The notes under the pieces: generated by a model
Seen by the model: only the letters and a program-made list of their open reading frames with translations
Databases searched by the model: none
What the model was told of the DNA's origin: nothing
Assembly: GCF_040274945.1 (NCBI RefSeq)
Contig: NZ_JBEMAR010000004.1
Span: forward strand, 62,001 to 126,000
Source of the DNA: Carnobacterium_B sp040274945
Lineage (GTDB): Bacteria; Bacillota; Bacilli; Lactobacillales; Carnobacteriaceae
Reading direction: 5' to 3'
DNA: 64,000 bases
Part shown: positions 52,005 to 60,326 of the stretch, in pieces
Numbering within the stretch: position 1 is the stretch's first letter
Layout: every line of letters starts with the position of its first letter
Position numbers and translations under genes: made by a program

Positions 52005-53406
52005 AGCAGGCGTTAGCGACAATAAAATAAACTGGTCCATTATTCAACAGCATCAAAAAACTCGAGTAGCGGATAGTAATCATTTAAATCCAACTGAACG
52101 AAAACAACTTTTAGAGGTCTTGCGCTTGCTGTTAATGGAAAATGAATCTGAATTGCTCAATGCTTTATATAAAGATCTAGGAAAATCACTAGAAGAAGCG
52201 TATGCTTCTGAACTGGCAGTCTTGCTTCAAGAAATTGATTTTATGAAACGTCGTTTAAACAACTGGCAACGACCTAAGCATAAACGTCATATTAAATTAG
52301 GTTCTATGAGCAAAACAACAGTTGAGCATCACCCTTATGGTTCTATATTGGTTATTAGTCCATGGAACTACCCTTTACAATTAGCGCTTATGCCTGTAAT
52401 TGGAGCTCTTGCGGCAGGAAATAGCTGCTTTATCAAACCCTCTGAATTTGCTCCAGAGACAGCCAAGCTTCTAGCTAATTTAATAGGGGCTTACTTTTCG
52501 CCAGATGTTTTGATGGTTGTGAATGGAGACGCCGCAGTTGCTACTGAGTTATTAGAATTACCTTGGGATTTTATTTTTTTTACAGGGAGCAAAAAAGTTG
52601 GAACCATTGTGCATCGCGCAGCTGCTAAAAAACAAATCCCTGTTGTATTGGAGTTAGGCGGTAAAAATCCCTGTATTGTTGATGAGACAAATTTAACGAG
52701 AGCTGTTGTGCAACGAATTGTATGGGGAAAATTTTTAAATGCTGGTCAAAGTTGCATTGCTCCAGATACTGTTTATGTTCATCAAACGATTTATCCACAA
52801 TTCCTTCAAATGGCAGTTGAACAAATCAAACAGTTTTATGGTCTGCATCCGCTTGAAGAGGAAACGATTGGGCGAATGGCTCATGAAAAACAATTTGAAA
52901 AGATAGTCGATTTTTTGAAACAAGGAAGTATTTATTACGGCGGAAAAACGGATGCTACAAAAAAAAGGATAGAGCCAACGGTATTGACAGATATAACAGC
53001 GCGTAGTTCAATTCTTTATGAAGAAATATTTGGTCCGATTTTACCAGTCATCCCATATACAAACTTGTCAAAATTAGTAAATGAACTGAAACGAATGGAT
53101 GACCCGCTTGTCACATATATTTTTAGTAAAAATAAAAGAAACATTGGGTACATTAAAACTAAATTACGTTCAGGAGCTTTTAGTCTGAATCAAGTAATTT
53201 TACACGCAATCAGTTCGGATAGTTCATTTGGCGGAGTAGGGGCCAGTGGATTTGGACGTTATCATGGCTCAGCCAGCTTAGCCACATTTAGTTATGAACG
53301 AACAATCTATACTCATCTTTTGCCATTTAATATCCAAAAACAATACCCGCCCTATCAGTCTAATGATTTAAACCTGCTTCGTAAATGGAGACGCTGGTTA
53401 TTTTAG
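51994..53406 (+). CDS. Aldehyde dehydrogenase, probable 4,4'-diaponeurosporenal dehydrogenase
   Basis: 470 residues. Catalytic Cys254 in FLNAGQSCIAPD and general base Glu220 in VVLELGGKNP are in place, and the pattern is that of class 3, membrane-associated ALDHs (ISPWNYPLQLALMPVIGA). It starts inside the end of crtP without a strong ribosome binding site, so it is probably translated by coupling. Position between crtP and crtQ suits oxidation of the carotenoid aldehyde to the acid that CrtQ glycosylates. In S. aureus the equivalent AldH1 gene is known to be unlinked to the crt operon; here it is embedded. Confidence 0.88.
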   Translation: MRTKAGVSDNKINWSIIQQHQKTRVADSNHLNPTERKQLLEVLRLLLMENESELLNALYKDLGKSLEEAYASELAVLLQEIDFMKRRLNNWQRPKHKRHIKLGSMSKTTVEHHPYGSILVISPWNYPLQLALMPVIGALAAGNSCFIKPSEFAPETAKLLANLIGAYFSPDVLMVVNGDAAVATELLELPWDFIFFTGSKKVGTIVHRAAAKKQIPVVLELGGKNPCIVDETNLTRAVVQRIVWGKFLNAGQSCIAPDTVYVHQTIYPQFLQMAVEQIKQFYGLHPLEEETIGRMAHEKQFEKIVDFLKQGSIYYGGKTDATKKRIEPTVLTDITARSSILYEEIFGPILPVIPYTNLSKLVNELKRMDDPLVTYIFSKNKRNIGYIKTKLRSGAFSLNQVILHAISSDSSFGGVGASGFGRYHGSASLATFSYERTIYTHLLPFNIQKQYPPYQSNDLNLLRKWRRWLF

Positions 53407-53417
53407 GAGGAGCAACG

Positions 53418-54527
53418 ATGCTGTTCATAGTTGTGTTAGTAAATTTTATCTCAATACTCAGTGGCTTTTTGATGCTTTGGAAAGTTCCTTTGGCTATTAA
53501 AGGCGCTGATAACGTTAGTGTAAAAAAAACAGTTTCGATTATTATCCCGGCGAGAAATGAAGAAAATCGGTTGCCGAAGCTGTTGGCATCTTTAAACAAT
53601 CAGTCATTCAAACCGATTGAAGTTATTGTTGTAGATGATGAGTCTTCTGACAGGACAGTTGCTGTTGCTCAACAACAGGGTGCAAAAGTTATTAAAAAGC
53701 AAAAAAGTGATGAATGGACGGGGAAATCCGCTGCTTGTTGGAGTGGGGCAAATGAAGCAAAAGGTAATTGGTTGTTGTTCTTAGATGCAGATACGTTCTT
53801 TGAAACTAAATCCAGCTTGGAACAGCTATTGGTGACCTACCAATCTGTTGGTGCAACTGGCATTCTCTCATTTCAACCCTTTCACAAGATAACAAACTGG
53901 TATGAAAATTTGTCAGCTGTGTTTAATATTATTTTAATGGCCGGCATGAATGTATTTACTCCGCTAGGTACTCAAATTGAAACGGCAGGTTCATTTGGAC
54001 CTTGTATTTTATGTGAAAAAGAGGAGTATCTTATTGTTGGAGGACATAAAGCTATTCAAGGAGCTATAATGGATGATCTTGCTTTAGGTGAAAAATTCAG
54101 AGGAAATAATTTTCCAGTTCATTGTTACGGAGGACAAGGATTGATACAGTTTCAAATGTACCCAGAAGGAATCAAGCAATTGGTCGAAGGATGGACGAAA
54201 AGTTTTGGCACAGCTGCTCAGTCTACCCATCCTATAGTGACAGGACTAATTTCATTTTGGATCAGTGGAGCATTTTTTACATTCGGTTCTTTACTCGTAG
54301 CTTTACTGGCAAATGACACTAGTTTACTGATTATCGCCAGTTTAGTTTGTATAGTTTATGCCGTACAATTCTATTGGCTTGCTCGTCGTTTTGGCCAATT
54401 CAGTCTATTAATCTTATTTGGTTACCCGCTATTCTTTTTGTTTTTTATCGTTTTATTTGTTTGGTCGCTCTTTTTGACAAAAGTACTCCACAGAGTTACT
54501 TGGAGTGGACGAAAATTGGAGGTTTAG
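53418..54527 (+). CDS. crtQ: 4,4'-diaponeurosporenoate glycosyltransferase
   Basis: 369 residues from the ATG with AGGAGGAG at 53405-53412. One N-terminal membrane segment (about 1-22), GT2 fold with SIIIPARNEENRLPKLLASL, VVDDESSDRT, LFLDADTFF (metal-binding DxD region) and the acceptor region, then two or three C-terminal membrane segments. Texts such as MYPEGIKQLVEGWTKSF and AVFNIILMAGMNVFTPL agree with what I recall of staphylococcal CrtQ. It adds glucose to the carotenoid acid. Confidence 0.93.
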   Translation: MLFIVVLVNFISILSGFLMLWKVPLAIKGADNVSVKKTVSIIIPARNEENRLPKLLASLNNQSFKPIEVIVVDDESSDRTVAVAQQQGAKVIKKQKSDEWTGKSAACWSGANEAKGNWLLFLDADTFFETKSSLEQLLVTYQSVGATGILSFQPFHKITNWYENLSAVFNIILMAGMNVFTPLGTQIETAGSFGPCILCEKEEYLIVGGHKAIQGAIMDDLALGEKFRGNNFPVHCYGGQGLIQFQMYPEGIKQLVEGWTKSFGTAAQSTHPIVTGLISFWISGAFFTFGSLLVALLANDTSLLIIASLVCIVYAVQFYWLARRFGQFSLLILFGYPLFFLFFIVLFVWSLFLTKVLHRVTWSGRKLEV

Positions 54528-54531
54528 GCCA

Positions 54532-55035
54532 ATGCAACTCATAGAATTTCCAATGGTATGGACCATCATTATTGACAGTTTCGCATGGGCATTTTTTCAA
54601 ATAAGCATTTCTTTTTTTACGTTGTCTTTACCAGAACGTTATTTTCAAAAGCAAACCTTTATCTATCCAGCAAGAAAGTGGGAAAATGAAGGGCAATTTT
54701 GGCAGACACATTTCGATATAAAAAATTGGGCGAAAATTATTCCTGACGGTACAAGAATACTAAAAAAGGGTTTTTATAAAAAATATCTGCAGCAAAAAGA
54801 AGCAAATTATCTTGAAACATTCATACTTGAAACAAAACGAGCTGAACTTACTCACTGGCTTTCCATTCTTCCTTCTGTTCTCTTTTTTTTATGGAATCCT
54901 GTATGGCTTGGATGGATCATGGTCATTTATGCGCTACTATTTAATGTACCGATTATTCTTGTGCAAAGGTACAATCGTCCACGACTTGAAAGAGTACTTA
55001 ATCGCAAGAATGCAAGACAATATAAAATCCACTGA
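54532..55035 (+). CDS. crtO: Glycosyl-4,4'-diaponeurosporenoate acyltransferase
   Basis: 168 residues from the ATG with GGAGG at 54518-54522. Short, basic membrane protein with hydrophobic segments at about 8-30 and 105-145. The block ETKRAELTHWLSILP and the end NVPIILVQRYNRPRLERVL are nearly word-for-word those of staphylococcal CrtO. It acylates the glucose of the pigment, finishing a staphyloxanthin-like glycolipid. Last gene of the run, closed by a strong terminator. Confidence 0.92.
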   Translation: MQLIEFPMVWTIIIDSFAWAFFQISISFFTLSLPERYFQKQTFIYPARKWENEGQFWQTHFDIKNWAKIIPDGTRILKKGFYKKYLQQKEANYLETFILETKRAELTHWLSILPSVLFFLWNPVWLGWIMVIYALLFNVPIILVQRYNRPRLERVLNRKNARQYKIH

Positions 55036-55068
55036 TTCTAATTTTTAGTAGAATCAGTGGATTTTTTT
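55025..55068 (+). terminator. Terminator of the carotenoid gene run
   Basis: ATCCACTGATTCTA and TAGAATCAGTGGAT pair perfectly with an A/T-run flank; it overlaps the crtO stop. Confidence 0.93.
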
Positions 55069-55081
55069 ATTAGATAAGACT

Positions 55082-55107
55082 TAAAAATAGGATAAAAAAA
55101 CCGATAG
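55082..55107 (+). promoter_or_regulatory. Sigma-D (FliA)-type promoter of motAB
   Basis: TAAA (55082-55085), 14 bases, ACCGATAG (55100-55107) has the same elements and spacing as the chemoreceptor promoter at 2577-2602. The start codon of motA is 52 bases downstream. Confidence 0.82.
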
Positions 55108-55159
55108 TATACATAGAGATAATTTAATCAATTTGTATTAAAAACTTGGAGGAATTACA

Positions 55160-55966
55160 ATGGGCGCATTTATTGCACTAGTTATTGGTTTTGGTTCTAT
55201 GATCATTGGTTTTATGGGTGAAGGAGGTCATGTAGGTGCCTTAATTTCTTGGACCCCAGCAGTAATTGTTTTTGGTGGAACACTTGGAAGTGTGTTGCTT
55301 GCATTCCCTCTAGAGTATGTAAAAAATATTGGGAAAATAATAAAAGTATCTTTTACAGCAAAATCAAAAGATCTAACAACGATTATTGCTTACTTCAGTA
55401 CGTTGGCAGCTAAAGTAAAGAGAGAAGGCGTGCTAAGCATTGAATCAGAAGCAGCTGATAGTTCAGATGTTGATCCATTTATAAAAAAAGGAATCCAATT
55501 AGTTGTAGATGGAGAATCCTACGAAATGATACGAGACACATTAGAGCTAGAAATGGATGCTATTTCAGAAAGACATAAGACGGGGGCTGCAATTTTTAAT
55601 TCAGCAGGAGGTACCGCACCAACAATGGGTATTGTAGGAACGGTTCTAGGGCTAGTCCATGTATTAGGGGGCTTGGCTGATGCGGATATGTCTCAATTAG
55701 GAGCTAGCATCTCTTCTGCATTTTTAGCTACTCTTTATGGATTAGCAAGTGCGAACTTAGTTTTCCTTCCTATTGCAACGCGCTTGAAAAAAATTGCTCA
55801 GAAAGAAGAAATGGAAAAAGAATTGATTTTAGAAGCTATTTTAATGATCCAACAAGGTGTTCGACCTAATCTAATAAATGAAAAATTAACCGGTTTTCTT
55901 AATGGTTCAGAAATCGTAGTAGATAGTAACAGTATACACGAAGGAAAGGCAGTTCCTGAAGTATGA
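55160..55966 (+). CDS. motA: Flagellar motor stator protein MotA
   Basis: 268 residues, TTGGAGGAA at 55146-55154. Four membrane segments, two near the N-terminus (about 4-22 and 30-50) and two central-late (about 150-172 and 182-205), with the large cytoplasmic loop between, as usual. The signature AGGTAPTMGIVGTVLGLVHVL and MSQLGASISSAFLATLYGL are typical. Forms a proton channel with MotB. Confidence 0.95.
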   Translation: MGAFIALVIGFGSMIIGFMGEGGHVGALISWTPAVIVFGGTLGSVLLAFPLEYVKNIGKIIKVSFTAKSKDLTTIIAYFSTLAAKVKREGVLSIESEAADSSDVDPFIKKGIQLVVDGESYEMIRDTLELEMDAISERHKTGAAIFNSAGGTAPTMGIVGTVLGLVHVLGGLADADMSQLGASISSAFLATLYGLASANLVFLPIATRLKKIAQKEEMEKELILEAILMIQQGVRPNLINEKLTGFLNGSEIVVDSNSIHEGKAVPEV

Positions 55967-56712
55967 GTAGACGAAATAAGAAGCATGAAGAAGAACCAGA
56001 AAACCATGAGCGATGGCTGTTATCTTATGCAGATTTTATCACCCTGTTAATGATATTTTTTATCATTATGTACTCCATGAGTGAAATGGATAAATCAAAA
56101 TATAATGAGCTGGCTTCAGTTTTTAGTATGGAAATGGGTGGAGGCGGAACTGGGATCCTCGAAGGAGGAAGCGAATCCAGTGATGCGGAAAACTCTGAGG
56201 GTTCTACAGAACTGACAGAAGAAGAGCAACAAGAAGAGGTAAAAGAAGCGATTGATGCGTATATTGATACTAGTGAGCTTAATGATAGTGTGATGACTTC
56301 TATTGAAGAACGGGGACTGGTTTTAAGTTTTAACGATGCACTTTTTTTTGACAGTGGCAATGCAGAAATAAAAGCAGATCAGCAAAATAAATTCGTTGAT
56401 ATTGGGAAATTATTAAACCAGCCTGCGTTAAAGGATAGTTTCATTCGTGTAGAAGGGTATACAGATTCTGTTCCCGTATCAAACCCAAAGTATAAATCCA
56501 ATTGGGATCTTTCCGTTTTAAGAGCGAGCAATGTAGCTCAAATTATCATAAATGATTCAGGAATCAATCCAAATCGGGTTTCGGTAGTAGGATATGGAGA
56601 ATATCGACCAAAATCAGATAATGAAACAAATGAAGGACGACTTAAAAATAGAAGAGTGGATATCCTAATCTTAAATAGTGAATTTAATAACACAGAACAA
56701 ATAGCACAATAA
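55963..56712 (+). CDS. motB: Flagellar motor stator protein MotB
   Basis: 249 residues, overlapping motA by 4 bases. The single membrane segment (about 20-40) carries the proton-binding Asp24 in WLLSYADFITLLMIFF, the same number as in Bacillus MotB. The C-terminal OmpA-type peptidoglycan-binding domain has VEGYTDSVPVS and SNWDLSVLRASNVAQ. A glycine- and glutamate-rich linker (about 60-95) is longer than usual. This locus lies about 50 kb from the main flagellar genes. Confidence 0.95.
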   Translation: MSRRNKKHEEEPENHERWLLSYADFITLLMIFFIIMYSMSEMDKSKYNELASVFSMEMGGGGTGILEGGSESSDAENSEGSTELTEEEQQEEVKEAIDAYIDTSELNDSVMTSIEERGLVLSFNDALFFDSGNAEIKADQQNKFVDIGKLLNQPALKDSFIRVEGYTDSVPVSNPKYKSNWDLSVLRASNVAQIIINDSGINPNRVSVVGYGEYRPKSDNETNEGRLKNRRVDILILNSEFNNTEQIAQ

Positions 56713-56744
56713 AAAAAGAAGCTCAGATGAGTTTCTTTTTTTTT
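56711..56744 (+). terminator. Terminator of motAB
   Basis: AAAAAGAA-CTC and GAG-TTCTTTTTTTT pair around AGAT with a long T-run. Confidence 0.85.
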
Positions 56745-56767
56745 GCCTATCAGTTCAATTCTAATAG

Positions 56768-56823
56768 TTGACAAGAAACGATTACAGTTGTAAACTTAAA
56801 ATATAGAAATGATTACAAATGTA
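56768..56823 (+). promoter_or_regulatory. copYAZ promoter with two CopY operators (cop boxes)
   Basis: TTGACA (56768-56773) and TAAACT (56791-56796) are spaced by 17 bases. TACAGTTGTA (56783-56792) and TACAAATGTA (56814-56823) both fit the cop-box consensus TACANNTGTA. The first overlaps the -10 element and the second lies just past the expected start site, the classical two-box arrangement. Confidence 0.9.
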
Positions 56824-56847
56824 GTCGGAAAGAAGGAGGAACTCTGT

Positions 56848-57294
56848 ATGACGAATAAAATTCAACCAACTATCTCTGATGCTGAATGGGAAATCATGCG
56901 AGTAGTTTGGACAAATCATACGGTAACCAGTAAAGAAATTACCGAAATAGTAAAAGAAAAGATGAATTGGAAGCAAGCAACCATAAAAACATTGATTGGT
57001 CGTTTAGTTGAAAAAGGAATTTTAAAAACCGAAGCGATTGGAAACAAGTATTTGTATAGTCCAGTCATTAGTGAAGAAGAAAGTTTTAAAAGTAAGACAA
57101 CTGATTTTTTTGATCAGATGTGCAATCGAAAAGTTGGAACAACCCTTGCTGAACTTATCCGTGAAGCCACATTGAGTCATGCAGATGTTCAGATACTAGA
57201 AGAACTCATACAACAAAAAAAAGAAGAAGCTGTTGACAGCGTTCCGTGTGACTGTATACCTGGACAATGTGACTGCCAACATAGCCATTCATAA
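56848..57294 (+). CDS. copY: CopY/TcrY-family copper-responsive repressor
   Basis: 148 residues from the ATG with AAGGAGGA at 56833-56840. N-terminal BlaI/CopY winged helix (ISDAEWEIMRVVWTNHTVTS, then WKQATIKTLIGRLVEKG) and the C-terminal metal motif CDCIPGQCDC, which is the CxC-x4-CxC zinc/copper-binding pattern. Zinc keeps it on DNA; copper replaces zinc and releases it. Two operators precede it. Confidence 0.95.
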   Translation: MTNKIQPTISDAEWEIMRVVWTNHTVTSKEITEIVKEKMNWKQATIKTLIGRLVEKGILKTEAIGNKYLYSPVISEEESFKSKTTDFFDQMCNRKVGTTLAELIREATLSHADVQILEELIQQKKEEAVDSVPCDCIPGQCDCQHSHS

Positions 57295-57311
57295 AAAAGG
57301 AGTGAATCGAA

Positions 57312-59759
57312 TTGACTGAGAAATCATTTACCATTGAAGGAATGAGTTGTGCATCCTGTGCTCAGACTGTTGAAAAAGCGACTAAGAAATTACCAGGAGT
57401 CAAAGAAGCTAGTGTAAATTTAGCTACTGAAAAGATGCATATACAATATGATGAAGCAATTCTGACAGATAAAGATATTCAAGAAGCCGTAAATCAATCA
57501 GGGTATAAAGCTGTAACGGATACAAAACAAAAAACTTTTGCAATTGAAGGGATGAGTTGTGCATCCTGTGCTCAAACGATTGAAAAAGTGACTGGAAAAT
57601 TACCAGGAGTAGCAAATGTGAGTGTGAATTTAGCTACCGAAAAAATGAGTATCCAATATGATCCAGATCAAATAGAAATAGCAGCTATTACAAATGCCGT
57701 AAAAGAATCTGGTTATGAAGCTAATGAAGAAATTGAATCAGCCGATGCACTAGACATGGATCGTGAAAAAAAAGCACAACATATAAAAGAGATGTGGCAG
57801 CGATTTTGGATTTCAGCTGTTTTTACGATTCCCTTATTGTATATTTCAATGGGCCATATGCTAGGAATGCCGTTACCTAAAGTGATTGATCCTATGATGA
57901 ATGCTGGAACTTTTTCTTTTACTCAATTGATTTTGACTTTACCAGTTGTCGTTCTCGGGAGAGAATTTTTTAAAGTCGGATTCAAAGCTTTACTCAAAGG
58001 GCATCCCAATATGGATTCGCTTGTTGCTTTAGGAACGAGTGCTGCATTTGTATACAGCTTAGCTGCAACTATAAGCATATGGATGGGAAATGTTGGCTTA
58101 GCTATGGATCTTTATTATGAATCTGCGGCAGTTATTTTGACGTTGATCACACTTGGGAAATACTTTGAAGCTCTTTCAAAAGGGAAAACTTCTGAAGCAA
58201 TTAAAAAACTAATGGGTCTTGCTCCAAAAAAAGCTAGACTGATGCGAAATGGACAAGAGGTAGAAGTAGCAGTCGACGAAGTACAAGTAGATGATTTGAT
58301 CATCGTGAAACCAGGTGAAAAAATGCCCGTCGATGGAGTAGTGGTCGAAGGCATGACGTCAGTTGATGAAGCTATGCTGACTGGAGAAAGTATACCCGTT
58401 GAAAAAACTACTGGCGATGCAATAATTGGAGCAAGTATCAATAAAAATGGAACAATTCAATACAAAGCTACAAAAGTTGGTAAGGATACAGCCTTATCTC
58501 AAATCATTAAGTTGGTTGAAGATGCGCAAGGTTCAAAAGCTCCTATTGCGAAACTTGCCGATATTATTTCAGGATACTTCGTTCCAATCGTTATTGTATT
58601 AGCTATTCTATCTGGAGTAGCTTGGTATCTAGCTGGAGAATCAGGAGTATTTGCTCTGACAATCGCAATTTCGGTATTGGTTATTGCTTGCCCGTGTGCG
58701 TTAGGATTAGCGACACCTACCGCTATTATGGTCGGTACTGGAAAAGGAGCCGAATATGGCGTTTTAATTAAAAGTGGCGGAGCACTAGAAAAAACACATA
58801 AAATTGACACGATTATTTTTGATAAAACGGGCACACTGACTGAAGGAAAACCTGAAGTAACAGATATTGTAACCGTTAGTGAATTATCAGAAGAGAAATT
58901 ATTGATTCTTGCAGCCTCTGCTGAAAAAGGCTCTGAACATCCGTTGGGAGAAGCAATTGTTCACGGCGCAGAAGATAAGAAATTGACGCTTCTTAAAACG
59001 CAAACATTTAATGCCTTGCCTGGACATGGAATTGAAGTAACAATAGAGAATCAATCTCTCTTATTAGGAAATAAAAAATTAATGGTCGACCGCGGGATCT
59101 CACTTGATGCAGTAGAGTCAATTTCCGATACGTTAGCAAGCGAAGGTAAAACCCCAATGTATATTGCTAAAGATGGTCAAATGGCAGGAATGATTGCCGT
59201 TGCAGATACAGTAAAAGCGAATAGCTTGAATGCCATTGAAAAATTGCATAAGATGGGATTAGAGGTAGCCATGATTACTGGTGACAATAAACGGACTGCT
59301 GAAGCTATTGCGAAACAAGTAGGGATTGACCGTGTGTTAAGCGAAGTGTTACCGGAACAAAAAGCAAGCGAGGTAAAAAAATTACAAGCTGAAGGAAAAA
59401 CAGTCGCTATGGTGGGTGATGGTATCAATGATGCTCCTGCTTTAGCCCAAGCTGATATTGGTATTGCCATTGGAACAGGTACAGATGTGGCTATGGAATC
59501 TGCAGACATTGTACTGATGAGAAGTGATTTGATGGATGTAACGACAGCCGTGGAACTGAGTAAAGCAACCATCAAAAATATCAAAGAAAACCTATTTTGG
59601 GCATTTGGGTACAATGTTTTAGGTATTCCTATTGCTATGGGAATACTCCACATTTTTGGAGGTCCATTGTTAAACCCGATGTTGGCTGGGGCAGCAATGA
59701 GTTTCAGTTCAGTATCCGTATTGATCAATGCACTGCGTCTAAAGAGATTCAAACCTTAG
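57312..59759 (+). CDS. copA: Copper-transporting P1B-type ATPase
   Basis: 815 residues, TTG start with AAAGGAG at 57296-57302. Two N-terminal heavy-metal-associated domains with CxxC at 13-16 and 83-86, membrane CPC at 460-462 (IACPCALGLATPT), phosphorylated Asp504 in DKTGTLTEG, EHPLGEAI, TGDNKRT and VGDGINDAPAL, then the two final membrane segments. The CPC, conserved YN and MSxxSV-type MSFSSVSV texts fit Cu(I) export. The two HMA domains are close copies of each other (both EGMSCASCAQT), an internal duplication. Confidence 0.95.
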   Translation: MTEKSFTIEGMSCASCAQTVEKATKKLPGVKEASVNLATEKMHIQYDEAILTDKDIQEAVNQSGYKAVTDTKQKTFAIEGMSCASCAQTIEKVTGKLPGVANVSVNLATEKMSIQYDPDQIEIAAITNAVKESGYEANEEIESADALDMDREKKAQHIKEMWQRFWISAVFTIPLLYISMGHMLGMPLPKVIDPMMNAGTFSFTQLILTLPVVVLGREFFKVGFKALLKGHPNMDSLVALGTSAAFVYSLAATISIWMGNVGLAMDLYYESAAVILTLITLGKYFEALSKGKTSEAIKKLMGLAPKKARLMRNGQEVEVAVDEVQVDDLIIVKPGEKMPVDGVVVEGMTSVDEAMLTGESIPVEKTTGDAIIGASINKNGTIQYKATKVGKDTALSQIIKLVEDAQGSKAPIAKLADIISGYFVPIVIVLAILSGVAWYLAGESGVFALTIAISVLVIACPCALGLATPTAIMVGTGKGAEYGVLIKSGGALEKTHKIDTIIFDKTGTLTEGKPEVTDIVTVSELSEEKLLILAASAEKGSEHPLGEAIVHGAEDKKLTLLKTQTFNALPGHGIEVTIENQSLLLGNKKLMVDRGISLDAVESISDTLASEGKTPMYIAKDGQMAGMIAVADTVKANSLNAIEKLHKMGLEVAMITGDNKRTAEAIAKQVGIDRVLSEVLPEQKASEVKKLQAEGKTVAMVGDGINDAPALAQADIGIAIGTGTDVAMESADIVLMRSDLMDVTTAVELSKATIKNIKENLFWAFGYNVLGIPIAMGILHIFGGPLLNPMLAGAAMSFSSVSVLINALRLKRFKP

Positions 59760-59809
59760 TTAAAATAGCACAAATAGAAACGATCATTATGGAAATGGAG
59801 TGGTAAGAA

Positions 59810-60019
59810 ATGAAAAAAGAATTAACGATAGAAGGCATGAAATGTGAAGGTTGTGCCAGTACAGTAGTTGAAAAATTTCAATCAGTTGAAGGCGTTGAAC
59901 GTGTAGTTGTTGATTTAGAGACGAAACAAGCGATTGTTGAAAGTCCAAATGAAATTGATGAAACAGTTTTTGACCAAGCATTAAGCGATACAAATTATAC
60001 GATAACGAGTAGTAACTAA
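59810..60019 (+). CDS. copZ: Copper chaperone CopZ
   Basis: 69 residues forming one heavy-metal-associated domain with the metal motif MKCEGC near the N-terminus. It carries Cu(I) to CopA or CopY in the cytoplasm. The TTIEGMK pattern is close to the CopA domains but with EGC instead of ASC. Fifty bases follow the copA stop; the copYAZ unit ends in the terminator at 60052. Confidence 0.93.
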   Translation: MKKELTIEGMKCEGCASTVVEKFQSVEGVERVVVDLETKQAIVESPNEIDETVFDQALSDTNYTITSSN

Positions 60020-60051
60020 AGACCCTATAATGTTTAATGTTAGCAGATTGA

Positions 60052-60087
60052 AACCTCGCTTTTCTATGGAAGAGTGAGGTTTTTTTG
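60052..60087 (+). terminator. Terminator of copYAZ; first element of hairpin array C
   Basis: AACCTCGCTTTTC and GAAGAGTGAGGTT (two wobbles) around TATG, followed by TTTTTG. The centre TCTATGGA is one base off the TCCATGGA core of array A. Confidence 0.85.
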
Positions 60088-60232
60088 TTTACTTTTACGT
60101 GAAACCAACTTTGATGGACAAGTGAGACGCTTTTTTTGTTTCACTTGTCCATCAAGAGGCCTCTCATGGATGAGTGAAGACAGTTTTCCGCTCCACTCTT
60201 CCATCAAGAGGTGTTTATTGGAAGAGTGGAGC
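60088..60232. repeat. Hairpin array C: three palindromic units
   Basis: Unit 2 (about 60088-60125) is degenerate (ACTTTTACGTGAAA / TTTGATGGACAAGTG). Unit 3 (60139-60179) pairs TTCACT-TCCAT-AGAGG with CCTCT-ATGGA-AGTGAA. Unit 4 (60190-60232) has a perfect 14-bp stem, GCTCCACTCTTCCA with TGGAAGAGTGGAGC. Starts are about 51 bases apart. Two units use TCCATCAAGAGG in place of TCCATGAAA. The array sits between copZ and pepC, which are co-directional. Confidence 0.87.
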
Positions 60233-60326
60233 CCCTCCTAATCAGAAAAGAAAGAATAAATGAATCAACTTGCTAGATAAACCAAAGAAGAGTATCCTTT
60301 TAAGTAATAAATTAGGGGGAATGAAG

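Noticed and set aside
59177..59752. 191-codon minus-strand open frame within copA
   Set aside because: It lies wholly opposite the conserved hinge and C-terminal region of copA; the composition is that of a shadow frame.
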